The notes beneath the pieces were generated by a model. It made no database searches. It saw only the letters and a program-made list of their open reading frames with translations, and was not told the DNA's origin. Source: Atherinomorus stipes (Eukaryota > Chordata > Actinopteri > Atheriniformes > Atherinidae). From it: a stretch of DNA of 64,000 nucleotides. Location: the NCBI GenBank assembly GCA_023101725.1, contig JALJCO010001361.1, forward strand, positions 1-64,000, given 5' to 3'. Positions 23,201 through 33,859 of this stretch are shown here, piece after piece; position 1 is the first letter of the stretch, and every line of letters starts with the position of its first letter. Both the position numbers and the translations under genes were made by a program.

Positions 23201-24953
23201 CATTGCCATCTATGATGTGACCCAAAAATTTGACCGAAGATCTCAAGAAGTGACATTTTTTAGGACTCAGTTTGAGGCTGTGGAGACGCAGTCGCTGGAA
23301 CACCACTTCCAGTCGCTCCAGAGCCTCTTGTTCAGTCGAAGCAAACACGAGTAAATCATCAAGGTAGCACAACAGATTGCTGAAGTTCAGATCGCCAAAT
23401 ATGCTTAGCATCATTCGCATGAATGAAGCAGGGCTGTTGCATAAACCTTGGGGCATTCTGTTGTACTCGTATAAGCCCATGGGGGTCGTGAATGCAGTGT
23501 ATTTCTTGTCTTCCTCTGCCATAGGGATGTTGTAAAACCCTGAAGTCAAGTCCATTGTGCTGAAAAAGGCGTTTCCTCCTAATGCAGCCAGGCAGTCAGC
23601 TTGGTGTGGCAGTGGATGTGCATCTTTAAGCGTTCTCGCATTGAGCCATCTAAAGTCTGTACAGATTCTCAAACTGCCATCCTTTTTCCAAACTAACACA
23701 AGAGGAGAAGCGTACTCACTCACTGACTTTCTTATTATTTCCTGCTCCTCCATTTCAGATAGAACCTGGCGCAGCTTTTGATAATGGGCTGGTGGTACGC
23801 GACGGTAAGGAAGGCGGAATGGTTTCTCGTCTACAAGCTGGATCCGATGCACAAAACCTTTTGTCTCACCACAGTCCAGGGCATGTTTAGAGAAGACATC
23901 ATTATACTTTTCCAGCAGTTCAACCAGCTTAGCTTTTCCTGCTTGGCTAGTATGACACAAGTCAATATCGACGTCACAGAGACCAGCCTGCTGTAGACGC
24001 TGCTTGAGATCTGTAGGTTGAGTGCCATCAGGTGTCTCCACCTGCTTGACTTTTTCAGGTTGGCTGTTGCCCTGAAAAATCTCAAAGTCTTCCACAGCTA
24101 GACAAGGGGACACATCTGCCAGCTTACTGTTCCTCTTCAGGGTGATGGGCTTATCTGACAGGTTAGTGACTTTCATGGGGACCCACCTATCTCCCCACAA
24201 TGGCGTAATTAACCGGCCAACCATAATGTTCCGGGGAATGGACTTGGATGTGGTGGGCTCAATGATCACTGTGCTCCCTTGGGACATGGGAATACAATTT
24301 GGCAGCTTACCCCACACCAGATGTTCTTTCCGTGGTGACAGGGTGACAGACTGCTGCAGCTTTACTGTGCCAATCTTGTCTGGAAGCTCCTCAGCTCTCC
24401 ACCGAGATGCATTTGCCATTAGGTCAAGAAACTGCTCGCACTCTGGGAGAAGACTGCCACTGGACACAAGATGCCAATAATCACTGGTTATTTTCAGTTG
24501 ATGCATGAGAAATCTGATTACATTTGTGCCTATGATTAAATCATCACGTTGGCCTGGCACCACAAGAGCAGGAACAACACAGGTTTCTCCATACAACTTC
24601 ATTTCCAGCTCATACATGCACTTGGGTTTGCTGAGTGACCCACCGCAGCCTACCAACACAACTTCTTGTGGTAAAGGGATGGGATCCGAGAGTGCATTTT
24701 CACTAAGCATCCTCTGTTCTGCTTGCTCACTGAGTGTGCAGGCCATGGACCCTGAGTCCAGCATCCCCTGTAGGTGGTGCGTGTTGTTAATGATGACAGG
24801 GGTGTAAAACAGTTCATCATATGGCCTCACCCTTTGTGTGTTTTGTGCTATCACCTTAGCACCTGCCGGTGCAGCCGCACATGCTTTTATGTAGTGTTGT
24901 TCAAGATCATCATAGTTGAGGGTCTCATCAACTTTGCCCACACCTCCCCTCAC
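20256..24953 (-). CDS. pol: Gypsy Pol: protease, RT, RNase H, integrase
   Basis: The frame has 1565 codons, uninterrupted. Domains in order: aspartic protease with DSGS at 66-69; reverse transcriptase from about 380 to 560 with YLDD at 530-533; RNase H with Asp706, Glu749 and Asp775; integrase with an HHCC zinc site (His1017, His1022, Cys1052, Cys1055) and catalytic Asp1084, Asp1143 and Glu1179, giving DD35E. A GDRVLL-type module near 1290 follows, then a Ser/Asp/Glu-rich tail of about 200 residues. The first codon is GTG, so Pol is probably made as part of Gag-Pol. All catalytic residues I can check are present. The frame is continuous with gag across a single TAA at 25029-25031. Confidence 0.96.
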   Translation of the reverse strand: MRGGVGKVDETLNYDDLEQHYIKACAAAPAGAKVIAQNTQRVRPYDELFYTPVIINNTHHLQGMLDSGSMACTLSEQAEQRMLSENALSDPIPLPQEVVLVGCGGSLSKPKCMYELEMKLYGETCVVPALVVPGQRDDLIIGTNVIRFLMHQLKITSDYWHLVSSGSLLPECEQFLDLMANASRWRAEELPDKIGTVKLQQSVTLSPRKEHLVWGKLPNCIPMSQGSTVIIEPTTSKSIPRNIMVGRLITPLWGDRWVPMKVTNLSDKPITLKRNSKLADVSPCLAVEDFEIFQGNSQPEKVKQVETPDGTQPTDLKQRLQQAGLCDVDIDLCHTSQAGKAKLVELLEKYNDVFSKHALDCGETKGFVHRIQLVDEKPFRLPYRRVPPAHYQKLRQVLSEMEEQEIIRKSVSEYASPLVLVWKKDGSLRICTDFRWLNARTLKDAHPLPHQADCLAALGGNAFFSTMDLTSGFYNIPMAEEDKKYTAFTTPMGLYEYNRMPQGLCNSPASFMRMMLSIFGDLNFSNLLCYLDDLLVFASTEQEALERLEVVFQRLRLHSLKLSPKKCHFLRSSVKFLGHIIDGNGVAVDPEKIEVITKMTKSDLMDNDGCTPSVKRIKSFLGMVFYYQHFIPSCSSIAKPLFALTAGQKRRGKAKTNTNAGSYRNLRPSDWTGECDAAFSALKEKLLNCVVLAHPDFSLPLILSIDASLDGLGAVLSQIPAGEKKARPIAFASKTLSSSQKKYPAHRLEFLALKWSVCEKFSHWLRGQPFTVWTDNNPLTYIMTKPKLDACEQRWVSKLAPYTFDLKHIPGTKNTVADALSRDPFATTVSHRLLTEQYNRLLAEAVSISPDGVQDTFHLKVQHHKVKRSKQDVAESQSNPQNFNCDAGAVQALLDVQDQWDLAAEIRAVELCQSVQDLMLPGQDALPMFTLDELQRSQESDPTISKILPFVIQRRRPSRRERTSFDAKALVLSKQFERLKMESGVLYRVTKDPFNKRRRHQFVLPDNLKEQALHGIHDAAGHQGQARTLHLARQRFFWPKIESEIKEYVKCCQRCILAKTPDPHARAPLTSIRTSAPMELVCLDFWSAEDSKQNSVDVLVLTDHFTRLAHAFPCTNQTAKQVAKKLWDNVFCVYGFPGRIHSDRGANFESELIAELLNLSGVSKSRTTAYHPMGNGGTERFNRTLGSMLRSLPLKEKHKWPQQIQTLTFAYNATIHETTGYAPFQLMFGRVPRLPVDVMFKQVLHDPVVVDHKNYVRTLMSHLHEAARIAQTHAVKEQDKQAGGYNKKVKGTHLDIGDRVLLANKGGKGKKKLADKWDATVYSVKDRNLQTHTYKLEDDQGNIKTVHRNLVLDISFLPVAISEKEMDETGEASCVADCLDTLEEENIEERTSSWILNRAADESLSSFDEGLSERSHQSQSHQFVDCERQSADDYMKRPLRETDSCDKDSNLNSLAAEFDSDSLVSDTGEISSQIHSTDLGGDSEACLPSADSVHCTDEQATSGDSGHNIKKVQPSENREPVVRTRVGRVSKKVNRLIESMVQKPFDFRNLASSVGRRSQSLLSLF

Positions 24954-25028
24954 TGAATGCGGGCCAGCTAGTTTAAATGTTGGGGATCTTGTGACTGGGA
25001 GGAATTCTGGTTTTGAGAAGATGGGCGG

Positions 25029-26330
25029 TTAGGGCAGTCTTTTTATGTGGTTTGGCTTGAAGCATGCCAAACACAGACGTTTCTGCCTGCAGTGTGCAAC
25101 AGTGGAATGCTCTGGGGATTGGCAGACCTTGCATGATGGGAAACGTGCTCTACCATGGGGAACCTGCCTGTCAATAGTCTGGTTGTTCTGTGACAGTGCA
25201 CGTTCAAAAAGATTCATCAAGGTTTGCAGGCATCTGTCATTACAAGATGGTCCAACTGCTGAACTGGTTTCCCCATGGGCTGATGACTCTGCTCGCTGAC
25301 CTGTTATGGGGGGATCTTCAAAAACAGGGGCTTGGGCATGAACTGTAACTGGTTTGGGTCGTCTTGATTTGGAGAGCACCTGTTCTCGTGATTCAATCTG
25401 GTTACGATCTATGTGCTCTTGAATCTCACTGGCTGTCCATTTATCTGGTGCCTTGAACTTGAGAACGGCAGCTAAAGCAGGGTCTGGGCAGTGTTTCACA
25501 AACATCATGACCGCTTCTTGGCATGGATCCTCGAGACGGCGTCCTAACCTTTTCAGGCCCTCCTCTGCTGCATCAACTGCCTTGTTCAGTCGTACCCAAT
25601 AATCTAGGGGGGATTCTCCTGTTACAGGCACTGTACCATAAAAATCAGCCATAGGCATACACGAGTAAGACACTTCACTAAAGTGCTGTCTGAGAATATT
25701 ATAAATGACTTCTGGGTTCTCTTGAGCCCTGAGTGAAGGGCTGCTTCTCAGTGTTATCCTCACAATGTCTTTAGCTTTCCCCATCAACCTAGACATTATC
25801 TCAGAGTGCTGTTCTTCCATTGGTATAGCTCGTTTTTTCAGATACATCCTCATAATCTCTTCCCACTCGCAAACAGTGGTTTTGTCTGACCCCTCCCCTC
25901 TGAAGACAGGAGGTTCTCTCACATCTGACTGGAGAACTAGCCTTGCACCAGTCAAGTTAAGGCAAGAAGAGTTATGTGGTAACTGGTCCCCACTACACTG
26001 TGATTGAGTAGCCCCACCATTACTCTCATTAAGTTCCCCCTTAATGTGTTCTCTAATAGTCAGTCCAACCTGCTGAGCGATTTGTGTTATCAGGTTATTT
26101 AACCCTGGATCAGCAGTGGCTGAGTTGTCTGGAAGACTGACATTTTGTGTATGACTAGAAGTTGCCTGACCCACAATACGGGTTGAACAAAAAGCTGGGG
26201 AGCCTGTGCCATCATTAGCTCGTACAGGGGTACTAGGTAACCCCTCAATTAATCTTCCTCTCCCAAAACCAAAATGAAAAGAATCAGCTGGAGTTTTGCT
26301 TTCATCCATTTTACCAAGAACATATGTCAT
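25029..26330 (-). CDS. gag: Gypsy Gag
   Basis: An ATG at 26330 opens about 433 codons; the frame is open slightly further up but without another ATG. The middle (from about VREPPVFRGEGSDKTTVCEW) is a retrotransposon capsid-type region. The C-terminus has two Cys/His knuckles: CKVCQSPEHSTVAHC, then CLACFKPNH. The second lacks its last Cys because the frame hits TAA five codons after the His. A neighbouring frame carries the Cys-Pro-Asn motif expected there. This points to a small deletion at the end of gag in this copy, or to an unusual recoding site. Confidence 0.9.
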   Translation of the reverse strand: MTYVLGKMDESKTPADSFHFGFGRGRLIEGLPSTPVRANDGTGSPAFCSTRIVGQATSSHTQNVSLPDNSATADPGLNNLITQIAQQVGLTIREHIKGELNESNGGATQSQCSGDQLPHNSSCLNLTGARLVLQSDVREPPVFRGEGSDKTTVCEWEEIMRMYLKKRAIPMEEQHSEIMSRLMGKAKDIVRITLRSSPSLRAQENPEVIYNILRQHFSEVSYSCMPMADFYGTVPVTGESPLDYWVRLNKAVDAAEEGLKRLGRRLEDPCQEAVMMFVKHCPDPALAAVLKFKAPDKWTASEIQEHIDRNQIESREQVLSKSRRPKPVTVHAQAPVFEDPPITGQRAESSAHGETSSAVGPSCNDRCLQTLMNLFERALSQNNQTIDRQVPHGRARFPSCKVCQSPEHSTVAHCRQKRLCLACFKPNHIKRLP

Positions 26331-26570
26331 TTCAGCCCCTTGCACAGTATTCAAGTTATAAATTAAATAAATGGCTTATTAAGGAAACAAATTCTTCACC
26401 AAAATGATGCTTGCAAATAACAAATAACTAGAGTCCAAAACTCTTTCACTTTATACTCTGTATCGACTGACACATTAGCATAACCGCACTTGTAGCAGCA
26501 ACCTCTGGTGACCAAACTGATGTTGATCCACAACTCCAGGAGCCACGATGAACCGGTCTGAAGCAACGTG

Positions 26571-26589
26571 GATCCGGGTCACGGCACCA
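26571..26589 (-). promoter_or_regulatory. Primer binding site, tRNA-His-like
   Basis: One base inside the 5' LTR the sense strand reads TGGTGCCGTGACCCGGATC. It begins with the complement of a CCA end and fits the acceptor and T-stem of vertebrate tRNA-His as I know it, with a small mismatch. Confidence 0.8.
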
Positions 26590-26590
26590 C

Positions 26591-27586
26591 TGTAGCCGGT
26601 CTGTTTCGGCACCGTCTATAATCTGCGTTGTGTCTGTAGTTGAAGGATGAGGCGGAGAGCTTGCATGTCTTGCAACCAGCCAGTGGGTTTATTCTGCGGG
26701 GGACGACACTGTCCAAAACATATTTTCATCAGTACAGCAACTTCATTGATCTGGCTTCACCATGCACACCTCTCCTCAGCGGGGCTTCTAGCAAACTGGA
26801 GTGAAAGTGTGTGCCTACTAACAGTTCATAAAAGAAAATAATACACAGTGTAAATGCTAACAGCTTAATATTGACTTTCTTTTACAGCTTAAAATATACC
26901 ACAGAATTGTATCACCCACTCAGTAATCACAATTTTATATATTTTTTACATTTGAAAACTGAAATAACAATCAAATCTAATAAATTGTCAGAACACACAA
27001 TTATACATAGTAAAAAAAAAATAATTCCCCAATACAATAATTCAATTAACAAGTTCTCATACCTGTCCAAAACATATTTTCATCAGTACAGCAACTTCAT
27101 TGATCTGGCTTCACCATGCACACCTTGAATCGGGAGAGAAACGGGGAAACCAGCGGACCGCATGAGAGAAACCGAACATGTGCTCCAGTTAAGTGAGCAT
27201 TTTTAAACGAGCACAATTCAATAAAGCTCTGCACTGCGTCCAAACATATAAAAATATAACATGAAAAGTCTCTAGCATGACCAAAACACGGTATGAGACT
27301 ATGTAAAAGGAGTTTGAACCATATTTTAACATTTTTTCACAATGTATTGGGAGGAGCACTTCTCAAGACTCACCTCTCCTCAGCGGGGCTTCTAGCAAAC
27401 TGAGGATCGGCGCGAACAGGAAGTTACATCACAAAAAAGGAAACCGGGATCGTGTCAATAAAATAAAAGCTTCAAAATAAAAATAAGTACATTAAAAACG
27501 GAATATAATACAGGACAAACTGTACAGAGACATAGTGGGTGGTTCTTTGGTGAAATATAAATAAGTATATTTGCATACCTGCTACA
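26591..27586 (-). repeat. 5' LTR of the Gypsy element (996 bp)
   Basis: Identical to 18938-19929 by eye except for length differences in A runs near 27012 (+2), 27433 (+1) and 27481 (+1). It carries the same fused and unspliced E1/E2 blocks, so that structure predates this insertion. Confidence 0.95.
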
Positions 27587-28880
27587 CATGGACATACATA
27601 CTGTCTAACTGTAGTCCAACTTAAATTCTTATAATGACCAAAATGTGATTCAACACTAAGAATCAGAACATCCAGAATCTGTGATGATGTTTTAGGTGTT
27701 CACACAGATTTGTTGCATTTTCTGCTTTACTGGTGCTGCAGCCCAGGTTAACGTTCACACTGCAGATGTTGCATCTAACACCTGTTAAATCTTTGTGAAG
27801 TGGCTCTACACCTTACTCTTTTCCTCTTCCTGGGCATGAATATATATACATTTAGTGTATTTTAGTAATTAGGTTTCAGTAGTATAGATGACCATTTCAA
27901 AATGAAAACAAGTGGCTGCAAACAGTTTACAGTGATTACACAGGCTGATGGAAGGTGTTTTATAAATGATATATTTTTAAAGACTCATTCACTAAAACAC
28001 CTTAGAAATGTAAATTTGTCATCTTTAAGCTTCAAAAAGTTCCATCTTTCACTTAACACAACGGACTAAACTAGATTTAAGAGCAACGTTACAGCTTTTA
28101 AAACATCTACACAGAATTACAAATTAATACATTAGTTGGAGCCTATTAATTAGTTTAATGAAAACTTAAACTTTTGAATTTATGAGTCCCAGTAAAACCT
28201 GCATGGCATGAAGTGTAGAGGGACACAATATAATAATCTGATATTAGATAACAGTGGAGATGGAAGTTAACAGTTGCTTTTATCTCGTTTGTGTCACAAA
28301 GAGGCGACTTACAGCGTTTCCTGCTGTATAACAGTCTAACATTAGCTAATAGTAGAGATGGAGTTAGCAGCTGCATCTTTATTTATTTCACAAAGAGGCA
28401 ACTTGCTCAGTTAAAATGCTAATATTGTCGCTAAAACTAGCGCATGTAAAACTCGCCTGCTCTCCTTAATGCGCTCTAACAGCGTGTTTCCACGAGGACG
28501 TTTGTTGTCACGGAGTGCTAAAGTGTAGTTTTATGTAGTTTTAGGAAATCCCAGCTTACCAGGAGGAAACTAAACGTCTGCATCAGCTGCTCTCTGCCTG
28601 CGTAGCGCGTGTGTGTAGGAGGGGGGGAGCAGGGAGGGGGTGCAGAGAAAGCACTGCTCTCTGTAAGGGGAGGGGGAGGAGGCAAGGAGCAGCATGAGCA
28701 GCTCTCAGGAAGGGAGGGGGGAGAGCAGAAGCGCGCAGCAGAAGTTTCTTTTTGCCGTTTGAAGCAAAACTAGAATTTTCATATCGGCCACATTTTGGCC
28801 GATGCCGATTAATGAGCCAGACGCCAAAATCGGCCCGATATATCGGCCGGCCGATATATCGGTCGGGCTCTACTGTCAAC

Positions 28881-30783
28881 CACTAGCCGTCGAATTGAAG
28901 CCACAGGGGGAGGGCTTTGTAATCTTCTAGGAACTGGGACACCACATCTGCATTTACGTCTCACCATAACAACACACCCAGCAGCAACACGGAGTTAAAA
29001 GTTGTGGTCGTTTTTATTTTTTCCATCATTCACAGGGAAGAAGTCACCATGACGACTGTTGTCTCTTGTAAATTGCCAAAAAGCCGCCACAAGCTTTTCA
29101 TCAGTATTTTAGCCTAGCTAGCCTGGCTAACGTCACAAACAATACGTACATTTGTAAGTTTTCTTCTGAGTCGGGTCAGTTTCTGGGGGTTCCTGTTGTT
29201 CTTTGGTTCAGTATGCACACGATGACGTAAAGCTCGGGAGAAATTTCTCTGGTCCTTCCTCAGCAAGTCAGCATCTGACGTCCCTCGCTCTGACGGGCTA
29301 GATTCACACCCCCTACCCCTGCTTATGTCCACTACCCCTACATGCAAAGAGGAATTCGGACAACACTACCCTCAAAGGACGTGTAATGTAGGGTGTATTG
29401 GGACAGCCCAAAGCCTGGCGTGCTGGAATATTATTTCCCCTACGACATGTCTGGATATTGACCAATAGGACCACTGAGGGCCCCACTGAAAACAGACCGC
29501 TACATGGTGCACAGAAACAAACATTACACGTGGTGTCATGTTAATAAATGTGTTGCCTCAAGTTCTGTCTGCAGGACAGACGGCCCATAATGCCGTCCTC
29601 ACAAACATGTCTATCCACCGTATTCATGAAGTCTATGATCATTTACCAGCATCTACTTTGGGATCAAAGTGAAGGAGAAGTTTTCAAGTCCCATTTGACC
29701 CTGACCGGTCCCTTACCCCACCCTTACCCTTACATCCTGGTCCGACCAGTCCTGTACTGAACCCCTCCCATACTGGCTGACCATATTGACCTGTCCTGAC
29801 CATACCAAGCTGTGCTGTATCGACCTGACCCGTCCCATACCGACCCACATACTAGTCGGTACCGTCCCATACTAACCTGACCCATCCCAAACTGAGCCGT
29901 CCCGCACTGACATTTTCTTTTCTGTCATCTTTCCTTCCTGTTCTGACTGCAGCAGCAGCAGTTTTCAGACTTCTGCTTCAGCTTTTTACAGACATGCTGC
30001 TGCATCGGATTCACAATCAGTTCATATAAAATTCTGTTTCAGCATTTTAAACAGAGACCTAGCCTTTTTGGGGGAAATGAGGTTTTAGTATCATAAACTT
30101 AAGGAAAAAATGTGCAGCACATTTTTACTGAACTGCAGTTCGGGTCGTTTTTCTACCTTAATTTCTCTTTATTTCAACTAACCATACATTATTTAGCCTT
30201 TATTTAAAGAGGTAATCCCATTAGACTGAACCCACAGAGGACAGCAGCTCCCTGTCACAGCTGACACGTGACTAAATTTAGCCAGTTATTTAACCTTGAA
30301 TGCCCAGACATCCTCATAACCATTCCCTCCCACCCCCGGCCAGTGTTCATGTAAACCATTTTTGTTCAGCTTACATATTTTGACCAATTTGATCTCAAGT
30401 AAACCGGACTGGCGAAATGACAGAAGGATAACTTATTAAAAGAAAAGAAAAAAAAAATCCCTTTGTTTTCCTGGAAATAAGTTTAAGTACATTATGTTTA
30501 CATTTAATGAATTATCCTTTTTAAAAAAAAACCTCGAAGAACCTGAAATTCCTGGAGAAAAATAAGTGAAGTTCAAGCAATATTTTTGCTCCAGTTATAT
30601 TTTATATATTTCTATTGCATATTTATTATATATAAAATGTAGATTTATGTATAATTATAAAAATCAGTCATAAAAATTAGGTAAAATTCCTTGTTTAATT
30701 TGCTATTCTCTTATTAATACAATTAAATTATGGAATAGATGCTTTATTTAATTACATATTTTATTCTATTTTATCTTATACAG

Positions 30784-30818
<35 letters not shown>

Positions 30819-30914
30819 ATACATGCATACACACACACATATTTGTAAAACTCATTTATTTTTCTTTAATTCTATTTTTTTAATTTATGTAATTATCTCA
30901 TAAATTTCAAATCT
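28881..30914. other. nek6 intron, no gene
   Basis: About 29765-29915 is a degenerate short repeat built on TGACC..TCCCATAC. About 29935-30070 resembles 54900-55020 (CAGCTTTTTACAGA, GCTGCATC) and is probably an old DNA-element fragment. A (TA)n tract lies at 30783-30810. Confidence 0.5.
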
Positions 30915-31120
30915 ATATAGTACAATTAAAAGCAACAACTATGGAGCAATGTGCTTCACAACAAAATGAACCCAATAACATAAAAAAGCAGTAAAACAAT
31001 CAAACACGATAAAAGCGGTTGTGTTTCCATCATTAACCGTCCAACCATGATCAAACTACCCTCTGAATTTATTTAAAAGCCAGCAAGAAAAGATAAGCCT
31101 TGAGCCTGGACTTAAATTAA
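30915..31120 (-). mobile_element. L2-type LINE, 3' end in antisense
   Basis: On the minus strand 31115-31070 reads FKSRLKAYLFLLAFK then stop, a typical L2 reverse transcriptase C-terminus. A 3' UTR with GTGAAGCACATTGCTCCATA follows. It is 5'-truncated. Confidence 0.65.
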
Positions 31121-31284
31121 ATTATGTCATTTACACTTTTTTTTTTAATTAACATATAAAATATCTTTTTTTTTTTTTTTTTACCAATTAATTTCTTTTT
31201 ATTCCATTTATTTACTTGTTAGAGTTATTTCACATATTTGAGAAATTTTTCCAGCTCAAGAAGTAATTTTAAATTAACATGTTT

Positions 31285-31672
31285 ACTAGGGATTAACTGA
31301 AACAGATTTTTTGGGGGCTGAGACCAATATTTTCTCATCATCCTCAGCTGATGGCCGATGCAGCCTGCTGATATTCGGGGCCGATACTGCATTTGACTCT
31401 AAATTAATACAGAGATGGATGCAATGAAATGCTATTGTACAACGCTTGATATAAAAAGAACAAAGCAATTCAAATAAATACAAATAAAAAGTTGTGCTTG
31501 TAAACAAATATTAAATAGAAACATAAAACCTTCAATAAATATAACAAGTCTGTAAATCATGCAAAGTGGGGGTATCGCCTAACACACCTGATGGATCGGC
31601 CGATGCCAATACCAGCAAAAAACGCAAATATCGGCATAAAATATTGGCCAGTCCAATCGCTCTGTCCTTAGT
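31285..31672. mobile_element. hAT-like fragment (left end)
   Basis: It starts TAGGGATTAACTGAAACAG and holds the ATCGGCCGATGCCAATACC type of sequence. The matching right end may be 32860-32924 (GGATCGGTGCATCCCTAA), in which case other sequence is nested between them. Confidence 0.5.
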
Positions 31673-32009
31673 AATGTAAAAAAAAAAAAAAAAAAAGATT
31701 CTTAGATACTAACTGATTCTAAAAATCTAGTTAGATATTAATCAGCACAGGTATCGATACTTAAATGCCACTTCAGCGTCTGCTGATTCTCAGAAAGTAT
31801 CAGCTGCCTCTGTTCTTTTTAAGCAGGCACTGCAGTGGGCAGCCCCTCCCCTACAGCATCTCCCTGGAGGACCCATTGCTTACAGTGTGGCTAACTTAGC
31901 GACTTTAGACCTCTCTGCTAACTTTGTGTTTCAACAAGTGACCAGTGATAAATCCGGTGTTTCTGTTCTACAGTCGTCTGGAACCTGCTCTGCGTAGGTT
32001 CCCTCTCTG

Positions 32010-32294
32010 TCCACAGCGTTTTTTGGGGTTTTTTATCATAAACCTGCTAATTTTATTAGCAAAATGTTATATCCAGAAATGCAAGAAAAACAAGCAAAGA
32101 CCTGCATTCAAACTCTTTAACAATGATACTTTGGCATATATAAAACTAATTCATGGATCTTTGAACAAAAAGGCTTCAAAAACTATAAATATTTGTATCC
32201 CATACAAATTATTTGTATGTATGTAATTTTGCATATCACCCCCTGGCAATTGCATCAATATGTTTGTATACAACATTTAATAAAAAAAAAAAAA
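32010..32294 (+). mobile_element. L1-type LINE, 3' end with poly(A)
   Basis: The frame at 32025-32226 carries FIINLLILLAKCYIQKCKKN and KASKTINIC, a C-terminal pattern I associate with ORF2 of fish L1-clade LINEs. A short 3' UTR with CCCCCTGGCAATTG follows, ending in AATAAA and an A13 run at 32281-32293. It is strongly 5'-truncated. Confidence 0.65.
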
Positions 32295-33040
32295 TGTCTG
32301 TTTGTTTCGAAGGCCACAGTCGTAGCTGTTAGCTGTTAGCTGCTAGCAGGCTGCCGTGTCTCCTCCTGTCTCTGCTCTAACAGTCCTGCGGCGGTTTGGT
32401 TTCCACGTTTCACAGGTAAACATCCCGCAGGTGCCGACAGGTCACGGAGAAAGTAGAAAATACTGTTTAATCTTTCTGGATATGACAAGTTTTATACTGA
32501 GGGTATCCACCGATGTCCAGTGCAGTGTGTTGGAGAAGCTTTTTTTTATAATCCAATCCGCTGTTTGGAAATTTACTCCATGTTAAACTCTGACTGACTG
32601 AACCAGGATGTTTTGTTATATTTTCACATATATGAGCAAGCTTGTGAAGCTGCTTTAAGATTGTTAAAGTTTATTTAAGATAGCTGTGTGCACAGCTGTT
32701 AAATAAGTCATTCAGTACATTTATCTCTTTTTTTTCAAACCAGGTAAAAAGTCTTTAAAGCCAAGTCTGATGTTGCCTTGCACAAAAGATCCCAGTCTGT
32801 TTTCACACAAGGAGGCGTGCCGTCAAACAATACCATGCTGTTTTTTTCCTCCTTGTTCTATATCAGTATTGGATTGGTATCGGCAGATATCAAAACATCA
32901 AATATCGGATCGGTGCATCCCTAATTTAAACAAGTCAAAAAAGACTGATAGACACTGTCAGATCTCCTTATTGTCCAACTGTGTTCTCCAGAGATCAGGG
33001 AGTAGCTGTGCTACCACACGCTGCAATACTGCTGGACTGC
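32295..33040. other. nek6 intron with hAT end
   Basis: At 32860-32924 there is a hAT-like right end (TATCGGCAGATATC...GGTGCATCCCTAA). No gene is seen in the rest. Confidence 0.5.
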
Positions 33041-33396
33041 CAGGACCAGGACTGTCAGGACCAGGACTGCCAGGACCAGGACTGCCAGGACCAGGACTGT
33101 CAGGACCAGGACTGCCAGGACCAGGACTGCCAGGACCAGGACTGTCAGGACCAGGACTGCCAGGACCAGGACTGCCAGGACCAGGACTGTCAGGACCAGG
33201 ACTGTCAGGACCAGGACTGCCAGGACCAGGACTGTCAGGACCAGGACTGCCAGGACCAGGACTGTCAGGACCAGGACTGTCAGGACCAGGACTGCCAGGA
33301 CCAGGACTGCCAGGACCAGGACTGTCAGGACCAGGACTGTCAGGACCAGGACTGTCAGGACCAGGACTGCCAGGACCAGGACTGTCAGGACCAGGA
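33041..33396. repeat. 15-bp minisatellite, about 23.7 copies
   Basis: The unit is CAGGACCAGGACTGY. Only the last base varies: T C C three times over, then a less regular order. Because 15 is a multiple of 3 and the unit lacks stops, several frames on both strands stay open and mimic collagen-like or Gln/Asp/Cys repeats. These are not supported as genes. Confidence 0.97.
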
Positions 33397-33859
33397 GGCC
33401 CGACTTCATGGACTTGGTGTGAAAGCACCAAGTAGAGAACGAGGAGTCTGACCAGGAAGTTTCAAATTAATGAATTCAGAAATGACCATTTCACTAAATG
33501 CAAATGTTTTTCTTGTTCTTGTAGTTTTTCAGTTTGCATCCAGCATAATTCTGGATTAACAGCCTAAAGATACATGTGTGTAAAACGGTTTCATGTTTTG
33601 GCCGGTAGATTTTGTCATCCGGATCCCTGACAGTTCTGATCCAGGAAGAAGCCGGTTGCGGTAAATTCAAACTCTGTAAGCGACAGTTATGGATTCTTCT
33701 GCCGTCCACAAACGATCCAGATCAACTGAAAGATGCTAAAACGCGTAACTATGAAGGAAAAGCGTAGTAAACAACATTATAGCTTCAGTTTGTGACGGCT
33801 TGGCGCGTGGCTGCAGTTACCCGCAGCACCAGTCTCATCTCTTAATCTTTCCTCAAGTC

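Larger units (their letters stand above)
18938..27586 (-). mobile_element. Ty3/Gypsy LTR retrotransposon, near full length and young
   Basis: The element is 8649 bp on the minus strand. Order along its sense strand: 5' LTR (27586-26591), tRNA-His-like primer site, gag, pol with protease, RT, RNase H and integrase, polypurine tract, 3' LTR (19929-18938). The LTRs begin TGTAGC and end GCTACA, and CATG flanks both sides (18934-18937, 27587-27590). The two LTRs are identical apart from four extra A/T bases in homopolymers. Integrase after RNase H places it in Ty3/Gypsy (Metaviridae), not Copia or BEL. No env frame is visible. Confidence 0.97.
18177..28872. mobile_element. hAT-family element hosting the Gypsy insertion
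   Basis: The left end TAGAGCTCGACCGATATGGG and the right end, reversed TAGAGCCCGACCGATATATC, are inverted. The flanks CTGTCAAT (18169-18176) and CTGTCAAC (28873-28880) form an 8-bp duplication with one change. Without the Gypsy insertion it is about 2.04 kb and has no transposase frame, so it is non-autonomous. A second, reversed partial copy is at 33860-34826. Confidence 0.85.

Noticed and set aside
32770..33451. Collagen-like and Gln/Asp/Cys-repeat frames on both strands
   Set aside because: They arise from a 15-bp unit without stops. There is no start, splice or domain support outside the array.
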